Position numbers and translations under genes: made by a program. The notes below the pieces were generated by a model, which saw nothing but the letters and a program-made list of their open reading frames with translations, was not told the origin of the DNA and made no database searches. Of a stretch of 64,000 nt of DNA, positions 32,123-46,278 are shown in pieces. The stretch's first letter is position 1. Each line of letters begins with the position of its first letter. Source of the DNA: Phanerodontia chrysosporium (lineage: Eukaryota > Basidiomycota > Agaricomycetes > Polyporales > Phanerochaetaceae); NCBI GenBank assembly GCA_001910725.1, contig MJGA01000009.1, positions 682,001 through 746,000 of the forward strand, read 5' to 3'.

Positions 32123-33856
32123 ATGTCTGCAGCCTCTGCTCCAGTCTCCCAGGTTTCGAGAGTCTCGCAAATGCGTCGCTGAACGGGTAAATAGCACGCT
32201 CGGATTTCGTTTCCCGATGCTCATCCTGACCCAGAGCAGATGCAGCGAAAGACCAGAGCGGAGCGCATGTTGCACCGGCAGTGAAGCCTGCGGCCGACGC
32301 CAAGGAGCACGCGCAGGTTGTGACACCCTGGGACGTGCAAGGCAGCGTCTCTGCGGACGGCCAGCAGCTCGCCATCGACTATGACAAGCTCATCGAGCAG
32401 TTCGGCACCCGCAGGATTGATCACGCGATGCTGGAACGGTTCGAGAGGCTGACGGGGCACAGGCCGCATGTGCTGATGAGGCGTGGGATGTTCTTCTCGC
32501 ACCGGTGAGCAAGTCGTACCAGCTCCGTGTCGTGCGGAGGTTGATCGAGCAGCTTCCTGACATCGTGCGCGACAGAGAGTTCGACAAGATCCTGGACCGC
32601 TACGAGCAGGGCAAGCCGTTTTTCCTCTACACTGGCCGTGGGCCAAGTAGTGACAGCATGCACCTGGGACACATGATCCCGTTCACCTTCACAAAGTGCG
32701 TGTCTGCGTGGATCTGGACCTGTCCTCTTTCTTACATCCAGCAGGTGGTTGCAGGACGTCTTTGATGTCCCGCTGGTTATTCAGCTCACTGGTTAGCATT
32801 GTGCATTTACGCCCATGGCCTGAAGCTCATTGACCATCAGACGACGAGAAGTTCCTTTTCAAGCACGAGCTGAAGCCCGAGCAAACCCATGTCTACGCTT
32901 ACCGCAACGCAAAGGACATCATTGCCGTCGGTTTTGACATGAACAAGACCTTCATCTTTAGCAACTACGACTACATGGGTGGTCCGTTCTACCGGAATGT
33001 CTCGAAGATTTCGCGTCAGATCACGATAAACCAGGCCAAGGCAACCTTCGGGTTCAACGACTCGTAAGAGTCTAACACTCCACATGCCATCGCGCAGCTG
33101 ACGCGTTTCCCAGCGACAATATTGGCAAGATTCACTTTGCCGCCATTCAAGCCGCACCATCGTTCTCTAATTCCTTCCCCAACATCTTCGGCACCAAGTC
33201 TGACATACCCTGCCTTATCCCCTGCGCCATTGACCAAGATCCGTACTTCCGTCTTACGCGCGACGTCGCAGCGAAGCTCAAGTACCCGAAGCCGACGCTC
33301 ATCCACTCCAAGTTCTTCCCCGCGCTGCAGGGCCCGCAGACGAAGATGAGCGCATCAGACATGAACTCAAGCATCTACATGTCCGACACGCCGAACCAGA
33401 TAAAGAACAAGATCAACAAGCACGGCTTCTCCGGCGGGCGCGAGACCGAGGAAGAGCACCGGCGCCTCGGTGGCAACCCTGACGTCGACGTCGCGTATCA
33501 GTACTTGGGTTTCTTCCTTGAGGACGACGAGGAGTGGGCGAAGCTCGGTGAGGTACGTACCTGGCTGCCGTCACGCGTTGGCGCGCGCTGATCGCGCCGT
33601 GCCTTGTTCGCGCAGGAATACCGTGCCGGCCGGTTGCTGACGGGTGAGATGAAGAAGAAGTGTATTGAGGTGCTCCAGACCTTCGTCAAGACGTTCCAAG
33701 AGGTTCGCGGCGTTCGCTCCTTGCTCCGGAGCTATGGCTGACGCTGTGACCCTATTCTAGAACAAGGCCAAGGTCACCGACGAGATGCTGCAGGCCTTCA
33801 TGGACCCGAACCGGAAGATCGAGCCCCACTTTGGCAAGGCGAAGACGGCCGCATGA
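32123..33856 (+). CDS. WRS1: Cytosolic tryptophanyl-tRNA synthetase
   Basis: Class Ic aminoacyl-tRNA synthetase charging tRNA-Trp in the cytoplasm. Exon 1 (32123-32152) gives [10 protein letters not shown]. Exon 2 (32257-32504) runs [20 protein letters not shown] to RRGMFFSH. Exon 3 (from 32576) gives [20 protein letters not shown], then the HIGH-equivalent [14 protein letters not shown]. Further exons give [57 protein letters not shown], the KMSKS-type [13 protein letters not shown], and a C-terminal [20 protein letters not shown] and [22 protein letters not shown] ends at 33856. All signature motifs are intact, including those for tryptophan and ATP binding, and no mitochondrial presequence is present. 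Start chosen because exon 1 to exon 2 splices in phase 0 across a 104-nt intron; other acceptors break the frame. Confidence 0.94.
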
Positions 33857-35841
33857 GGGTCCTTTACCAACCATACTAACGAGAAAGTGTGTACCAGTGA
33901 CCATGTAGACTAGATACATGACCTTGGAGCAGTGCTACAACTCTCCTACAAAGCACGGATGTCTGCCTGTCCATAAAGCTCGTCCGACGCCGCACAGCGC
34001 ATTGCCTCCGGGACGCCGCTGCACGTCGCAGCGCGGGCTTGTCGCTGTGTCACAATGCGTGTCCGCGCACGGTGCGACTGCCCGGGATGCCCTAGGGCTG
34101 GAAGCATTCGCGGTGTATGACCCCGCTCTGACATCAGTGGCTGCGTCGGTGCGGTGCCGCGACGCAGCGGCGGGGCCTATGTCTGCTCGCGCACATCCCG
34201 TTATCCGAATGCTCCGTGCTGTTTGACTTCGCATTGGGGCTTCGAGGCCTTGCACCGAGCACTGCAACGTCGCGCGGGGCGCCTACGGACCTGTTTAGAG
34301 TGCCGACTTGCTCATGGTGAAATTTGAGTTTCTGCTCACAATGTACAGAGGTTGGAACAAAGGCTCTGCGACGGACTTCAATTTCGGCGCCGTGATAACG
34401 TGCTGGGCTCAGCGAACATCGATACGTCCAGCGCGTCGATGCGAAAAGCAAGACCGACGTTCGGTTGCATGTTTGACATGTTGCCCAACTCCCGCCTCGA
34501 GGCACGATCACAGGCCGACTTCCCCGCGATGGGGAGACCATACCGATGCCTGCCACCGCCACATCTACTCGTGCATGATCAGGACACCGTGAAGCGTTCG
34601 GGATACGACGCGGCTTACCGAAGCAGCGAAGACTGGAGCACCATGGCCAGCACACGCGGGACTGCAGGCGTGTTTCGATACTGCCTATAGATGGTTCTCG
34701 AAGGCATACATGTCTTACACGCGCACCGGCTGGGGTGCTTCGGGATGTCCTAGCACGACGGCGCCGCGCGCGCCCGCATTAGCCGAGACTATCACAAACC
34801 ACTGCGGCACAAATCGCGCCCACCGCCGACCCACCTTTGTGAGGGGTGCATGTCCGGGGAGAATGGTGGCCCGCCGGAGCAGGCGTCACAAGAGGGCCCA
34901 AGAATGGAGAGCGGGGCGCATGCAGGGCAGCAAACTTGACAGATGGCGGGGGCGACGAGTGCAACGGCCGACAAGGGGTGGGAGGGCAGAGCTGCCCCAA
35001 AGCTTAATGCGCGATTGCAAGGTTCCTGGCACTGTATGAGCTCTTGTCAGGCTGAATGCGTGCGTTCCTTTACACCTGCCTGATTGAGCGCGTGGGTCCT
35101 TGAAGGGACGGGCGTTGTGCGTGGGAAGTGGCCCACGGTGGAACAAGGATCAAAGCACCACGGCGCCAGCTGCGCGTCGACGCCTGCTGCCCGCCGCCTT
35201 GCACCTTGTGCTCCTGTACAATGTCGACGCGGAGGAGCGGGTTCGGAGACACAAGGTCCGTACACCGCGTCGCGGCAGGCGAGTGCCACGTGCACAGCCC
35301 GCCAGCTTCGGCGCCGTGGATACCCGCACGGAAGCGCATCAGTCGGCGCACCTCCTGCAGCGCACGGGGCGACTGAGACAGCGACACCGCCCTAGGCTGC
35401 CCGACGGTCGTCAGCCATCGCGCGGTGTTGCAAGGCGAGCTGTTGTGAAGCAGGTCTGGGGCGCCCGCGCCACGGGAGAGGACAGTGCAGTGATGGGTGT
35501 CGCAGACTCGTTTCGGCTGGGCCGTTGTTCTTCGACACGCGGGGATTCCATCGCCTGTTTCTGCTCTCCGGGGCCGCGTGCTCTACACAAGCTCGAAGGT
35601 TTCCCCTCTAATTGTTACCCCCGGTTTGGTGCGCCTTGTATTCTCGATTGGGTCGGGCTCCCGCCTACCGAATTCGGACAAGGTCCCCTGCAAACGCGAC
35701 GTCGCACTTATAAACGAACCAGATACACCGTCATGTCGTTGCCTTTCGCTTTCTGTCCGTCCAGCCTCTGGTGGCCTGGCCTTCCTTCCATTTATACTAC
35801 CTTCAACATTTCCTGCGAAACCTACTACCGTTGACAGTGCT
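33857..35841. other. Large GC-rich gene-free stretch
   Basis: About 2 kb, the longest interval without a supported gene. Several overlapping open frames exist on both strands, but all have shuffled composition and no recognisable domain, which is expected by chance in GC-rich DNA. The last 150 bp are the promoter of the DUF7330-like gene (TATAAA 35709-35714). No tandem repeat, RNA gene or transposon remnant was recognised. Confidence 0.45.
35709..35714 (+). promoter_or_regulatory. TATA box of the DUF7330-like gene
   Basis: TATAAA, 128 bp ahead of the ATG at 35842. Confidence 0.5.
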
Positions 35842-36708
35842 ATGCCCCACTCGTATGTTCAGCTGGTAGGTTTTCCCGATGATGCACGCAAGCGTAACGC
35901 TCACCGACATGACGAGCAGGACCCGCCGTCCACGCCATCGAGTACAGACAGTCTGCTCGAGCATTCGGTCGGCTCCCATCGGGTCAAGTACCGTGGAGCA
36001 GGGCCCCTCTCGTCCCACGATTTTGTCCTCGAGACGAACAACCAAAATATCGACGTGTCGCTCGTTCTGCCCCACTTTCGCGCACGCAATCAGCCGCTCG
36101 ACCACCGGCTAAGCATGCTGGTGGCGAATCACGGGGCAGATCCTATCAAAGTCAAAGTGGTGAGTCTTTGGCTTCCGTCCAATCACAGTGCCGGAAAGGA
36201 GCCCTGACCTCGCGTGCAGTGCAGGAACTTTACGACCGCACGCTCAACGCGGTTCCACCTCGAGGTGTACTCGTCTTCGGACGCAGACATCATCGTCTGG
36301 TTGCCTTCCGACTTCAAGGGGCACATCCACCGGTCGGCAAACAGCAAGCGCGTGCACTTCTCGCCGGGTTTCACGAACCGCATATTGGACAACGTGCAGC
36401 TCACGCAGTCGCGGCGGCCGTCGATCGTGTCCGGGCTTGCAGGTGATGACCAGTCCTATTCGGACGTCTACATCAGTCACTCGGAGCCGTCGTACGACGA
36501 GGACAAGTGGTACGGCGGCGCCGTCCAGGAGGACGAGGTCGTCGTGAGTACAGCCGGGCGGGTCTCGTTTCGCATGTGGGACATCGATCGCGGCGATACC
36601 GAGATGCGGGCAAAGGAGGCGTGCAAGCGCATGTTTGGCTTCGGCTGGTGCTCGAAGCGGACTCCGGAGGTCGCCATCGACTGGGACTTCCTGATAGAGG
36701 ACCAGTAG
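35842..36708 (+). CDS. DUF7330-like adhesin-type beta protein
   Basis: Two exons. 35842-36159 encodes MPHSYVQLVGFPDDARKRNA, a polar Ser/Pro linker, then beta-strand-like NNQNIDVSLVLPHFRARNQP and LSMLVANHGADPIKVKV. A 60-nt intron (GTGAGT...TGCAG) joins to 36220-36708 with RFHLEVYSSSDADIIVWLPS and DFKGHIHRSANSKRVHFSPG. The C-terminal part is VSTAGRVSFRMWDIDRGDTE, then KRMFGFGWCSKRTPEVAIDW, ending in FLIEDQ. The alternating strand pattern with short 'SS.A.I.VWLP' turns matches the basidiomycete family I know as DUF7330; molecular function is unknown. No signal peptide or membrane span, so probably cytosolic. 268 residues; stop TAG at 36706-36708. Confidence 0.75.
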
Positions 36709-37601
36709 GCCTCCATCCAGCCCCCTTGCATATGTTTCCATCTCTCGCACTTTGCTGTCGTCATGCTGTCGCACCCATCACACCCATCTTTGCATTTTAC
36801 CCCGCATATACCTTGCACATTTGTATCACAAAGCATTGCTAGACACTCACCGTTATTTCGTCGAACGCTTTCTCCGACATGTAGCCTTAGTACCGTCGAC
36901 CTTGTATATCCAACCCTAGTACTTATGTTGCACACCATCAATATGCTATGCACATGGATGATTCATTCTTGCACGCACTTAGAAAGGCATTGCTTGCTTG
37001 TTGCGCGATGGCGGACGGTAGAGTGCAAAGCGTTAAGCGTACTGTAGCTATGGGCGGGAACTTCATTTGGGGTAAGATTGATGGCGCATCACTTCCCACG
37101 CCTCCCGCCGTGCGGATACTGCAAAGCGTAGACAAGCTGTGTTCCAACTCGGTCAAGTGTAATGCCATCTGTGTCATGCTACGGGGTATACTGAATCACT
37201 TATTCCAGTTCCTAAATAGTAGATACAGTAGAAGCAGTGTTTCCTAGCATTCGCGGGCGTATACGAGCTCTATGGACAATTATACCGTCCAAGTGCTTCA
37301 TTAAATGTGTCGTCGAAGATGTGAAGAATTCTTGTAGGCCTTGACCACAGTTCCTGTATAGAGAACACTCATTTATGCGAAAGCAAGAGAGTCTCGTAGA
37401 GCTGCGATGTGAGAAAATGCGAAGTGGCTGCAAAGACGCTCGCGCCAAACGAAGAGCCAAACATGCGGCGTCGGCTGTTGAGATTCGACTTGAACTTCCT
37501 AGCCTCTTACCGCTCTCACCCGCACTCCGACCTTGAAGTATGCTAAGGCTACCCATTCGTATACCACAATTCTCGGATATCTAATTAGAGTCTAGTACAG
37601 C
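36709..37601. other. Intergenic, nothing recognised
   Basis: About 0.9 kb of mixed composition between two plus-strand genes; no supported gene, RNA or repeat. Confidence 0.5.
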
Positions 37602-39253
37602 ATGTCTGGCCGCTATGATCTACGCCCTCGCCGTGGTCGACAAGCCGGCGGAGGACAACAACCCGTTTTATGCAAGACCACCAAAGTCCCCGCAGATAGC
37701 ACAGCGCGAGGCCCTGCACGTATCGTGCACCTCCCAGGCGAAGTTCTCGCAGAGGTCCTTCTGATCTATGTTGCCGCCTGGCAGGCTATCTGGGGTCCTC
37801 ACCGCCAGCAGTGGGGCTGGCTCCGAATCGCCCATGTCTGTCGCTACTGGCGGCAGGTCGTGCTGTCTCTTCCTCTCCGGATAACTGTCCAGCTTGGCCA
37901 GATTACAGACCCGACTCTTTGGTTCATCAACAACTCGAGGGCGCTGCTGCACGTCGAGGGTCGCCTGGATTTTTCTCTTCAACAAGCTGGCGCGTACGAG
38001 AACTGGGCGCCTATACTTCGAGCTTCGCACCGTGTTCAGTCTCTTGGACTCAGGGTCTTCACAGATGAGTCTTTCTATCGTCTCGGCGACGACAACATGC
38101 CACCCTTCTCCCGATTGAAGACACTCGACATCGAGTTGGTTGCCGAGCCGGACCTCGCCCTCGTGGAGCATCTGCCATTCTTCCTCTGCTCTGACGATAT
38201 CTCTCTGGACCGGTTCTCGACGTGCGGCTTTCCATTTGCGCCAGTTCAACGATTCTTGAAACCTTCGCTGCGCCGTCTCTCTCTGAAGAAGTTCTCCGCG
38301 CGGGATGTACCCTGGGACCTGCTTCTGCATACTCTGGAAAACCTTTCTGACTTGGAAGAGTTGACTCTGGCGGACAATTTCGCTTCGCTTCCTCGCGGCT
38401 TCCGGTATATTCCTCTAGTTATCGGTCGGCAAGCCATCCTCCCTCATCTGCGGTTTCTCAATGTCGTAGGAGAAGTTGCTGCCGGGGCCGGGTTTGTGTC
38501 TTCGCAGATCTCCTTCCCTAGATCCAGCCCGCTGCTCCTCGCGTACGGAGGCGAGTTCTTGTTCAACGAGGACCAGTCACCCACTCGATCTGTAAATCCC
38601 AATGACGCTGGCGATTTAGATTGTCTCGCGGCTGCTGTGTCCTACAGGTTGTCTGGTGAACCAGGTATACCGTCTACATCTACTCCGATTCTCGCCCTTC
38701 GGATTGATTTACGGGGGGTCTCATCAAGAGGCGACAATCACTTACGGGTCGTTGGATGGTCAAGCACCGCGTCGCCGGACAGCCTGCCCCCGCTGAGGAC
38801 GCAGCTCTGGTCATCACTGGAGGATACAGTATCCTGAAGCTTCTGCGCCATCTTCACGCATACGACTGTCTCAACCACCTGCAATTTCTCGATCTCACCG
38901 ACTGCGAATACCTGCTGGAAAACAGTGCGAACGACCTGCGAGCCGCGTTTGGCGGCCTTCGCACGCTAGCCACGATCCGCGCCGAGCGGTCCACCGTCCT
39001 CGCCGTCCTCAGCGCGATGCGTCCCGCGGTAGACGTCCCGTTCGCAGCCCTGCGGACGCTGCACGTCCACGACTTCGACTTCGTGTCGTCCAGCGACTGG
39101 GGCATGTGCGACGAAGAGAACCTGGTGACTTGTGAAACTGTGCTGCGCACCCGCGCGGCGCGTGGCTACCGGCTGCCCGAGCTGCGTATCGACAACGCGA
39201 ACTACGGACGTTGGGGGCCAAGGCGAGACTCGAGTGCTGTGTCGGGAAGGTGA
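37602..39253 (+). CDS. F-box protein with leucine-rich C-terminal half
   Basis: Substrate adaptor type of SCF ubiquitin ligases. The N-terminus (MSGRYDLRPRRGRQ) is followed by an F-box (ARIVHLPGEVLAEVLLIYV ... LRIAHVCRYWRQVVLSLPL, residues about 38-90), then a long leucine-rich region (VQSLGLRVFTDESFYRL, LEELTLADNF, LPHLRFLNVVGE). A 50-nt intron at 38748-38797 is required to continue the frame: NHLR is joined to DAALVITGGYSILKLLRHL, then NHLQFLDLTDCEYLL and FAALRTLHVHDFDF. The end is RRDSSAVSGR with TGA at 39251-39253. Without that intron the protein would stop at 38837. The donor is GTCGTT, weaker than usual. Such F-box genes are strongly expanded in agaricomycetes and most have no known target. 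About 533 residues. Confidence 0.85.
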
Positions 39254-39387
39254 TATGGGGTCACAGTGTTGTCTATTCAGACGACGACTGGTATTCCTAG
39301 GAGGGAGATTCTGTGTTTTCCAGAGAGAAAGTTGATGTACAATACAAGAGATTCGCTATATAGTGTACCAGACGCCACCTCATTTTC

Positions 39388-40303
39388 TTACAGAGCTTGC
39401 TTCAGCACTTCCATGTAATTGTCGTTGTTTATGATCTGCCACCTAGGATACACCATCTCGAGGTTGTCGTAGTGAATTTCAGGATATTCGTCCTTGATAG
39501 TCTTCACGAGCGCCGCATACACGAGCTGCAGAGCGATACATAAGACATTGCGTACACACGTAGCGAGTGAGTCACCTTGTGCGCCTCGGTATTCAAGTGA
39601 ATACCGTCGACGAGGTACTTCGCCATGTTCTCCTCCTTCTGCCCGACCGCATCGTACAGCATCGTCCACGTGTCGACGACCGGCACGCGCTCCTCGCGCC
39701 CAACTTGCACGACAGCCTCCGCGTAGCGGCGGGTGAGCTCGGAGTCGCGGTCGAGCTCGTACTTGGGCGGGTCGCGGTGCGGGAGCGCGTGGATGAGCTG
39801 GTGCGTGTTGATCGGCGGCGGGGTGAGCAGCACAACGCGCGTTTCGGGCGCGTAGTACGCCGACGCCGGGTCGCGCACCAGGCGCACGAGCGTGCGCAGG
39901 TTCACGGCGAACTGCGCCAGCGGGACGTGCTGCGGCTCACCCGGGAAGACGGAGTCGTTTGCGCCGAACCAAATCGTGAGCAGCTGCACCTTGGGGCGGT
40001 TGGTGCGCTCGGTGCGTGGTGCGAGCATCTGCACGGCATGTCAGCGTCGCGGTATAGGTGGTCTGTGAGGATGGCCGAACCTGTTTGAAGACGGGGATGA
40101 CCCATGTCGTGTTGTACCCGCTCAGGCCGCGGACGAGGACGTCGAGCTTCCGGTTGTATGCGTCTACTTCGGTCAGTTTCCGGGAAACGCGTAACAGAGG
40201 AAGACGTACCAATGAGTTGTTGGCAGAAACCGTATGGCATGGTTCCGCCCTCCGTGAGCGAGTCGCCCAGAAGTATGATCGCGTCCTGTACGTAGCCTGC
40301 CAT
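39388..40303 (-). CDS. IAH1: GDSL/SGNH esterase, IAH1 (isoamyl acetate-hydrolysing) type
   Basis: Ester hydrolase; yeast IAH1 hydrolyses acetate esters. The first exon (ATG 40303) gives MAGYVQDAIILLGDSLTEGG with the catalytic Ser in block I, then TMPYGFCQQLI. The second exon gives AYNRKLDVLVRGLSGYNTTW with the block II Gly. The third starts near 40030 with MLAPRTERTNRPKVQLLTIW and FGANDSVFPG (block III Asn), then VVLLTPPPINTHQLIH. It continues to VPVVDTWTMLY and KYLVDGIHLNTEAHK with the catalytic Asp-x-x-His. The last exon ends WQIINNDNYMEVLKQAL with TAA at 39388-39390. All four SGNH catalytic residues are present, about 260 residues, and no signal peptide, so cytosolic. Tail-to-tail with the F-box gene, only about 135 bp apart. 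Confidence 0.92.
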
Positions 40304-41073
40304 GTATGAAGTCTGGTAGAGGGCCCTGGGCTCGGAAGTCGCCGCGTTATATGCGGCTCTCCTTCCGCTGCTCGAGCGACCTTCGGACCCGTCCAGTAAT
40401 CCAACTGTTTGACGGTACTTTTTACTGGAGGTATATAACGTGTGTTGCATTGTCCGTGACCGAACACAAGTACGGCGACGCGGCGACCGCGGGGTCATTC
40501 TGAAGGGCTCTGGGCGAGTTCTGTGCCAGACGGAGAGTCGATTGTTGCGTATACGCAGGACTGCCGCGACTCACTCGGAGCGCTGGTTCCATTGAAAGCC
40601 GACCCCGTATGTGTCCCGCCAGTATCATGTCGGAGAGAAAGGCGATCTTCCGGAGTTGCATCATGTACATTGACCTGGCTGCGCGAGCGACCTTCGCATC
40701 ACTTTCACGCGTTCACCGGGCGATTGTACACTCACCAGCAATGAAACAGGTCATTTTCTGTGCAGCACATGCCGACCCCGCAGGGTTGTCGCTTGTCTCG
40801 GGGGTCGTGTAGGACATTGCAGTCGTTTCCGTCGTATCCGCGCGGGATGGCCACGATGGCGAACTCTAGGCTTGGTTTGGACCGTCGCGCGTCGCGTCCG
40901 ACAGCGGCAAACAGGTGATTTCCGGGAAATGCCCGTCTTGTGATTGGGCGAGCGCACTCGGGACTTGACGGTTCGGCCGAGCGCTTGTTCCGAGGACGTC
41001 AAGGCGTCCAAGGCGGGCAAGGCCGTCTTTCCTCTCGACAGCCATCTCCCCCTCGTCGTCCGTGCCCGCGACC
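40304..41073. other. Divergent promoter region of IAH1 and SDH1
   Basis: 770 bp between two divergent genes; no supported coding exon. Not enough signal to name individual elements. Confidence 0.5.
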
Positions 41074-43991
<2,918 letters not shown>

Positions 43992-46192
43992 ATGGCGACA
44001 GGCCTCCTCGCAGACGTGCTTGCGCGCGTCCAGGTCCCGGCGCTAGCGCTGCTGTTTGCGCTCCTTCTCCTGCGCGCCGCGTTGCGCCTCGTGCAGCGCC
44101 AGCGCGTGCCGCTCCCGCCCGGCCCTCCTGGACGCTGGTTCGAGCCTGGTCCGAAGTGCGTTTGGCGTTCCTCCCGCTGCTTGTTGTGGACACTGCGTGG
44201 TGACGCCTGGATTTCTCGGTCAGGGCGCCGCTGCGCTACGCAGAGCTGGCGAAGACGTACGGCCCTGTGTTCGCGTTCCGACGCGGGGGCCAGCTCGTGT
44301 GTATCATCAACAGCTACAAAGTACGTCCGGCCCCCGCCGCAGGGCTGGTGGCAGTGGTGTGCTGAACGCGGTGCTAGGACGCGGTCGAGATCATGCAGAA
44401 GCGCGGCGCTGACCTCGCGGACCGCCCCGACTTCATCGCTGCGGGCGACTTCCTGTCCGGCGGCATGCGCACGCTGCTCGTCGGCGCGGGAGAACGTGTG
44501 CGGCGGCTCCGGAGGTGCGGGTGCTCGCTGTGGCAATGGCAGAACGTGGCGGCTGATGTGCCTGGCAGGGCACTGCACTCGCAGCTGCAGCCCACCGCGG
44601 CCGTGCAGCACAAGCCCGTGCAGTTCCGCGCGGCGCTCGACCTCGTGCTCGACGTGCTGCACGACCCCGCGGACCACCTCAACCACACGAAACGGTGCGC
44701 GCGCGCGCCCTCCCTGTGCCTGTGCCGCCGCCCGCGGGCGCTGACCCCACGCGGCAGGTTCGCCGCGAGCCTCATCCTGACGATGACGTACGGCAAGACG
44801 ACGCCGACGCGGTACAGCGACGCGGAGGTGCGCGAGATCAACGTGCACACGACGCGCCTCGGCACGGTCGTCCCCGCGGGCCTGCACGCCGTCGACCGCC
44901 ACCCGATCCTCCGCCACGTCCCTCCTGCGACGGCTACGCTCCGCCGTTGGCACCGCGAGGAGCTCGCGCTGTTCACGCGGATGGTCGATGGTGTGCGCAA
45001 GGATGTCGTGAGCACCGCTTGGTTCTGCAGTGCCGTGTCTATTTTCACTGAGCTCAACGTGGGGACAGAGGGAGCATGTCGCGCGCCCGTCGTTCACGAC
45101 CTATCTCCTCGAGCACCAAGAGGAGTACGGCCTGTCTGACGACGAGCTGGCGTACCTCGCGGGTTCGATGTTCGGCGCTGGGTCCGACTCGGTGCGCAGC
45201 CCCAGCCTACCGTTTGTGCAGTGTTTGATCAGGCGTGCCGCCAGACTGCGACCGCAATCTCGTTCGTCATGATGGCTGCTGCGACCCATCCGCAAGCACA
45301 GGCACAAGTGCAGGCACAGCTGGACAGCGTCGTCGGCAGGGATCGAGGCGAGCGGCGTGTATCACAGTGTTGACCGGGACAGCCGCGCTGACTGCGCATG
45401 CCAGTGCCTATGTTCGACGACGAGAAGCTGCTGCCGCTCGTTGTGGCGTTCTACCTCGAGACGTTCCGCTGGAGGCCAATCAGCTGGGGAGGCAAGCACT
45501 GGCGCTCTCCGACCTGAGAAGCTTGGTATGGACTCACGCTACTATAGGCTTCGCTCACCGTGCCACAAGCGACATTGTCTGGGTGAGCGGTATTGCCCTA
45601 GCTTTCATCGTCTTTCGCTGAGATCTTCCGTGCAGAACGACTATGTGATACCGGCTGGTGCTACAGTGTTCGGCAACCACTGGTCAGTTGGGATATTGAA
45701 CCCGAGCAATTCTCGGTGCTGACCCCTGGCATATAGGGCCATCGGACATGATGAGACCGTCTTCTCAGACCCGGATGTATTCAGGCCAAGCAGATGGCTG
45801 GACGAGGCCGGCAAGCTCCGCGACGACATCAGCCCGTTCACGTATGGTTTCGGGAGGAGGTAAGTCGACGCCTCAAACAAAGCTATATGGACATGCTGAG
45901 ACCTCTGTCAGGGTGTGCGTCGGGCAACACGTGGCTAACAAGTATGCTTTCCGTTGGTTTTCATTTCGGCGATGCTGAATGCTATCTCCAGTTCCCTGTT
46001 CATAAACACTGCCCTTCTCCTGTGGGCGTTCAACATTCGCGAAGATCCCAAGGTCCCATCGACACCATGGGCTTCACAGACTCGGGCACTGTGCGGGTGT
46101 TACCCTTCCACGTGCAGTTTCATCCGAGGATCGAGCACTTGAGGGAAATTGTGGAGTCGTCTATGCCCGAGGATGTGTATTCTGCGGCATAG
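43992..46192 (+). CDS. Cytochrome P450 monooxygenase, copy 1
   Basis: ER membrane haem monooxygenase with an N-terminal hydrophobic anchor (VPALALLFALLLLRAALRLV) and proline hinge (PLPPGPPGRW). Conserved parts in order: YAELAKTYGPVFAFRRGGQL, IMQKRGADLADRPDFIAAGD, LLVGAGERVRRLRR, LILTMTYGKTTPTRYSDAEV, the I-helix region LAYLAGSMFGAGSDS, K-helix ExxR in FYLETFRWRPISWGG, VFGNHWAIGHDETVFSDPDV, and the haem loop FTYGFGRRVCVGQHVAN with the axial Cys. TAG ends at 46192. More than ten introns, all consistent with GT-AG. The AGxDT position reads AGSDS/T. CYP family not assigned; substrate unknown. Its paralogue sits about 10.5 kb downstream on the same strand, past a JmjC gene and MOT1. It is tail-to-tail with the JmjC gene, 86 bp apart. 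Confidence 0.92.
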
Positions 46193-46278
46193 CGCAGGAT
46201 CAAATTGTACCGATATGCTATATATCTTCTCACATTGCAATAAGCCCGAGTACTGTCGGCGCCGCACCAACCGGGGGG

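Noticed and set aside
34134..35834. Several frames of 100-240 codons in the 34-35.8 kb gap
   Set aside because: No domain, no good start, biased composition and overlapping in several frames; expected by chance in GC-rich DNA.
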